From: Eubacteriales Family XIII. Incertae Sedis bacterium
GTDB lineage: Bacteria; Bacillota_A; Clostridia; Peptostreptococcales; Anaerovoracaceae
Reading direction: 5' to 3'
Length of the DNA: 24,568 nucleotides
NCBI GenBank assembly: GCA_031278145.1
Contig: JAITLA010000174.1
Coordinates: 1-24,568 of the forward strand
This document shows positions 22,163 through 24,568 of this stretch, piece by piece. Position 1 is the stretch's first letter. Every line of letters starts with the position of its first letter. A model generated the notes under the pieces. It saw only the letters and a list, made by a program, of their open reading frames with translations, had not been told where the DNA came from and did not search any database. The position numbers and the translations under genes are program-made.

Positions 22163-24568
22163 TTAAAGCATCGTGCGGACGACCGCCGTGCCGTCCGCGT
22201 CTATGCGCAGCAGGATTGCGCCGTCCGTGTCGTTTCGGTAGACGGGAATCCCGGCGTCCGAGAGCTTTTCCAGCACGTCGGGATGCGGATGGCCGTAGGT
22301 GTTCTTCCCCACCTGTATGACGGCGGCGCGCGGCGCTGCGGCCGCGAGGAAGGCGTCGCCCGTCGAATAGCGGCTGCCGTGGTGCGCCACCTTGAGCAGG
22401 GTGGCGCGCAGCCGCCCGTCCGCGCCGACGCTCTCCAGTATCGCTTCCTCCCCCGCAAAGCCGACGTCCCCCGTCATCAGCACCGACACGCCCCTGTACA
22501 CGAGCCGCATGATCAGGCTGTTTTTGTTCTCGTCGTCCTCGAGAAGCATGCGTTCGTAGTCCGCGTCGTCCCGCCTCTTTGGAAACAGGATCTCCACATA
22601 GACATCTTCATCGAGCGTCACGCGCTCCCCGGCGTACACGTAGAGGATGCGGTCGGCCGGCATGCCGGTCGTTTCGGCGACCTCGAGGCTGCGCGCCCTG
22701 TTTCCCTCGTATACCGCCACCCGGTCCACGGGCAGCTCGCGCGCCAGCTCCGCGAGCCCTTGGCAATGATCCGTGTGCAGGTGCGTGATGAGCGCGAGAT
22801 CGATGCGATCCACGCCGTTTTTCAGAAGATAGGGCAGCAGCGTCTTTTCGCCGACCGCGTAATGCGCGCTGCCACCGCTGTCTATGAGGATGTTGCGGCC
22901 CGAGGGCGTGCGGATGTGCAGGCAGTCCCCCTGCCCCACGTCCACGAACACGAGCGCGCTCCTGTCCTGCGCGAGGCCGGGCGCGAGCAGGCTCAAGGCG
23001 ACGCAGAGCGGCAGGACGCAGAACGCGCCCGCGAGCCCCTTCGCATGCCGCCGCTGCCACAGCACGCGCACGCTCTCCGACGACGCGAGGAAGAAGAGCC
23101 CGTAATAGAGGACCAAGGCGAACACGGGCGGGCTCGTCACGACAAAGTGTCCGAAGGCGACGCCGTAGGCCGCCTCGTTCAGCGCGTTCATGATCGTGAC
23201 GAGGATATCCGCCGCCGAGGCCCCGATGCCGAAGGCCGTTTCTCCCGCGTACATGAGCGGCATGAGCGCCACGCCGATGGGAATGACGATCCCGGACAGG
23301 AATATGACGGGGACATTCAGGAAGAAGGCCGCAACGGAGAAGTAATTGAAGGCGTAAGCCGTGTAGGGCGCCATGCCCGCCTGTATCACAAGCAGGGGCA
23401 ACAGGCCGCGCAGCAGCTTGCGCACGCCCTCGCGCGGGGCGGAGCCCGGCTCCGCGTCGCGGGCGCCGAAGACTTGCGGCGCATCCTGCGCGCGCCGCGC
23501 CGTCCGCGTTTTCCGCGGCGTCAGATAGCGGTCGAGAAAGGGGATCATGAAGGCCATCGTGAATATGGCGAGAAAGGAAAGCCGAAAGCCCACGTGAAAG
23601 AGCTGCAGCGGGTTGTACAGCAGCATGGCGCCCGCCGCCGCGCAGGCGCCCGTCAGCAGGTCGTAGCGCCGCCGTAGCAGCCCGGCGGCGATGTGCGTCA
23701 GGATCATCGCGGAAGCCCGCACGACGGAGGGGGCGAACTGCGCCATGGCCGCGTAGAGGAAGAGTCCGACAAGCGCGGCGCCGCTCTGCGCGAGGCCGCG
23801 ACGCCTTCCGAGCAGCCTGACGATGCAGGCGTACACAATGGCGACGTGTATGCCGCTCACGCTCAGTATATGCGCCGTTCCGTTCTTCTGAAAGGCTTCG
23901 TATACGTCGTCGTCCATCAGGGAGGAATCGCCGAAGAGCATGCCGGCCATCACGCCGCGCACCCCCTCGCCCGTATGCTTCTCGAGGCGTTCCAGCAGCG
24001 TGTACTTCAGCACGGCGAGCCGATGCAGCAGCATACCCCACGCGGAGTAGGGCCCGTCCCCGTCCGGCGCGATGTCGCCCGTGTCGCAGGACAGGATGAG
24101 GCGGATCCCCAGCGTTTTGAGGTAGGCGCGATAATCGAAGCAGCCCGGATTGCGCCGCGCGGCCGGCAGCGACAGCTCGCCCTCGGCGGTGACGCGCGCG
24201 CCGATCAGGCGCTTCGGATCCGCGTCCGCGCCGCGCGCGAGCACCAGAAGCTTTCGTCCTCCCGCGATGCCCGTGGGATTCGCGAGCGCCACCGTGATCT
24301 TGTGATAATCCACCGCGACGGATTCCATGGAAACGACCGTGCCGGTCACGGCGACGCGCTCTCCGACAAGGCCTTCCAGCGGATCCTGCTTGTCGAGCTG
24401 CAGGCTGCAATACAGACCGCCCGCAATCGCAAAGGCGGCGAGGAGCGGCCCGAAACGAAGCGCCGCGCAGAGCACCGTGCCGAAAACCCGCTCCCGGCGG
24501 CGCACGCAAAACCACGCGCCCGCAACCGCGCAAGCGGCGACCGCGTAGATCTCCCACGCGGGATCGAA
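22163..24568 (-). CDS. comEC: ComEC/Rec2 DNA-uptake channel protein (N-terminus beyond window edge)
   Basis: More than 800 residues are visible. The protein forms the membrane channel that takes single-stranded DNA into the cell during competence. Order: two membrane helices; an OB-like DUF4131 region (GERVAVTGTVVS...FDYRAYL); the competence core with LSVSGIHVAIVY and VVRASAMILTHIAAGLL; further helices; then a C-terminal metallo-beta-lactamase-like domain with VDVGQGDC, THLHTDHCQG and LLKVAHHGSRYS. A GTG at 24505 could start a 780-residue protein, but the frame stays open to the right edge. The 21 codons before that GTG encode another hydrophobic helix (about EIYAVAACAVAGAWFCV), which the family normally has, so the true start is outside. 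It usually neighbours comEA and holA; holA is here but displaced by about 7.7 kb. Confidence 0.93.
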   Translation of the reverse strand, partial: FDPAWEIYAVAACAVAGAWFCVRRRERVFGTVLCAALRFGPLLAAFAIAGGLYCSLQLDKQDPLEGLVGERVAVTGTVVSMESVAVDYHKITVALANPTGIAGGRKLLVLARGADADPKRLIGARVTAEGELSLPAARRNPGCFDYRAYLKTLGIRLILSCDTGDIAPDGDGPYSAWGMLLHRLAVLKYTLLERLEKHTGEGVRGVMAGMLFGDSSLMDDDVYEAFQKNGTAHILSVSGIHVAIVYACIVRLLGRRRGLAQSGAALVGLFLYAAMAQFAPSVVRASAMILTHIAAGLLRRRYDLLTGACAAAGAMLLYNPLQLFHVGFRLSFLAIFTMAFMIPFLDRYLTPRKTRTARRAQDAPQVFGARDAEPGSAPREGVRKLLRGLLPLLVIQAGMAPYTAYAFNYFSVAAFFLNVPVIFLSGIVIPIGVALMPLMYAGETAFGIGASAADILVTIMNALNEAAYGVAFGHFVVTSPPVFALVLYYGLFFLASSESVRVLWQRRHAKGLAGAFCVLPLCVALSLLAPGLAQDRSALVFVDVGQGDCLHIRTPSGRNILIDSGGSAHYAVGEKTLLPYLLKNGVDRIDLALITHLHTDHCQGLAELARELPVDRVAVYEGNRARSLEVAETTGMPADRILYVYAGERVTLDEDVYVEILFPKRRDDADYERMLLEDDENKNSLIMRLVYRGVSVLMTGDVGFAGEEAILESVGADGRLRATLLKVAHHGSRYSTGDAFLAAAAPRAAVIQVGKNTYGHPHPDVLEKLSDAGIPVYRNDTDGAILLRIDADGTAVVRTML

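Noticed and set aside
24503..24505. GTG at the right side as the true comEC start
   Set aside because: The frame stays open to the window edge and the preceding codons encode a hydrophobic helix expected in the family. There is no ribosome site before the GTG.
22608..24557. Second long minus-strand frame and a plus-strand frame over comEC
   Set aside because: Arg/Ala-rich shadows in other frames of comEC; only the frame with VDVGQGDC and THLHTDH is real.

Overview
This 24.6-kb window reads as chromosome from a GC-rich anaerobic Clostridia-type Firmicute. The signs are AGGAGG-type ribosome sites, a Cat1/SucD (4-hydroxybutyrate) gene set, a Stn-type ferredoxin/NADH/NADPH transhydrogenase, a lipobox-type ABC binding protein, and holA and comEC, which are usually neighbours in Firmicutes. 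No respiratory or aerobic genes, rRNA, tRNA, CRISPR array or transposase gene was found.

Layout. (1) 1-3716, minus strand: a CoA-transferase (cat1-like), a CoA-acylating succinate-semialdehyde dehydrogenase (sucD), a NifU-like Fe-S protein and the first nine codons of a gene that may be 4-hydroxybutyryl-CoA dehydratase. Together they suggest succinate to succinyl-CoA to succinate semialdehyde to 4-hydroxybutyrate(-CoA) to crotonyl-CoA. A perfect LysR-type dyad lies 64 bp upstream of the predicted cat1 start site, next to a divergent LysR gene that has lost its DNA-binding half. (2) 4176-4501: a structured, gene-free block with imperfect terminal inverted repeats. (3) thiN (thiamine pyrophosphokinase), convergent with a chemotaxis receptor gene. 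(4) 7363-13156, minus strand: the stnABC operon, encoding an electron-bifurcating transhydrogenase with a NuoE-like subunit, a NuoF-like subunit and a large NuoG/GltD fusion. It has its own sigma-A-type promoter and a strong terminator. (5) holA, minus strand. (6) 14674-22118: a LysR regulator and a uroporphyrinogen-decarboxylase-family protein on the plus strand, facing a livGFHMK-type ABC importer operon on the minus strand. (7) comEC, minus strand, running off the right edge.

How the parts may fit (inference): Stn exchanges electrons among NADH, NADPH and reduced ferredoxin, and could supply NADPH to reductive steps such as SucD. The NifU-like protein sits in the cluster whose predicted last enzyme, 4-hydroxybutyryl-CoA dehydratase, is a [4Fe-4S]/FAD enzyme. 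The LysR/URO-D/Liv block looks like a catabolic island placed between holA and comEC, and it is visibly less GC-rich than holA, comEC and stn. URO-D-family proteins in anaerobes often act on methyl groups, so the importer may bring in a methylated or otherwise small organic substrate, but nothing here fixes which one.

The most interesting items are the Stn complex and its Mo-free NuoG-like domain, two similarly built LysR-type dyads each centred about 64 bp upstream of a predicted start site, the decapitated LysR gene, the orphan URO-D/Liv island, and the structured repeat-like element before thiN.
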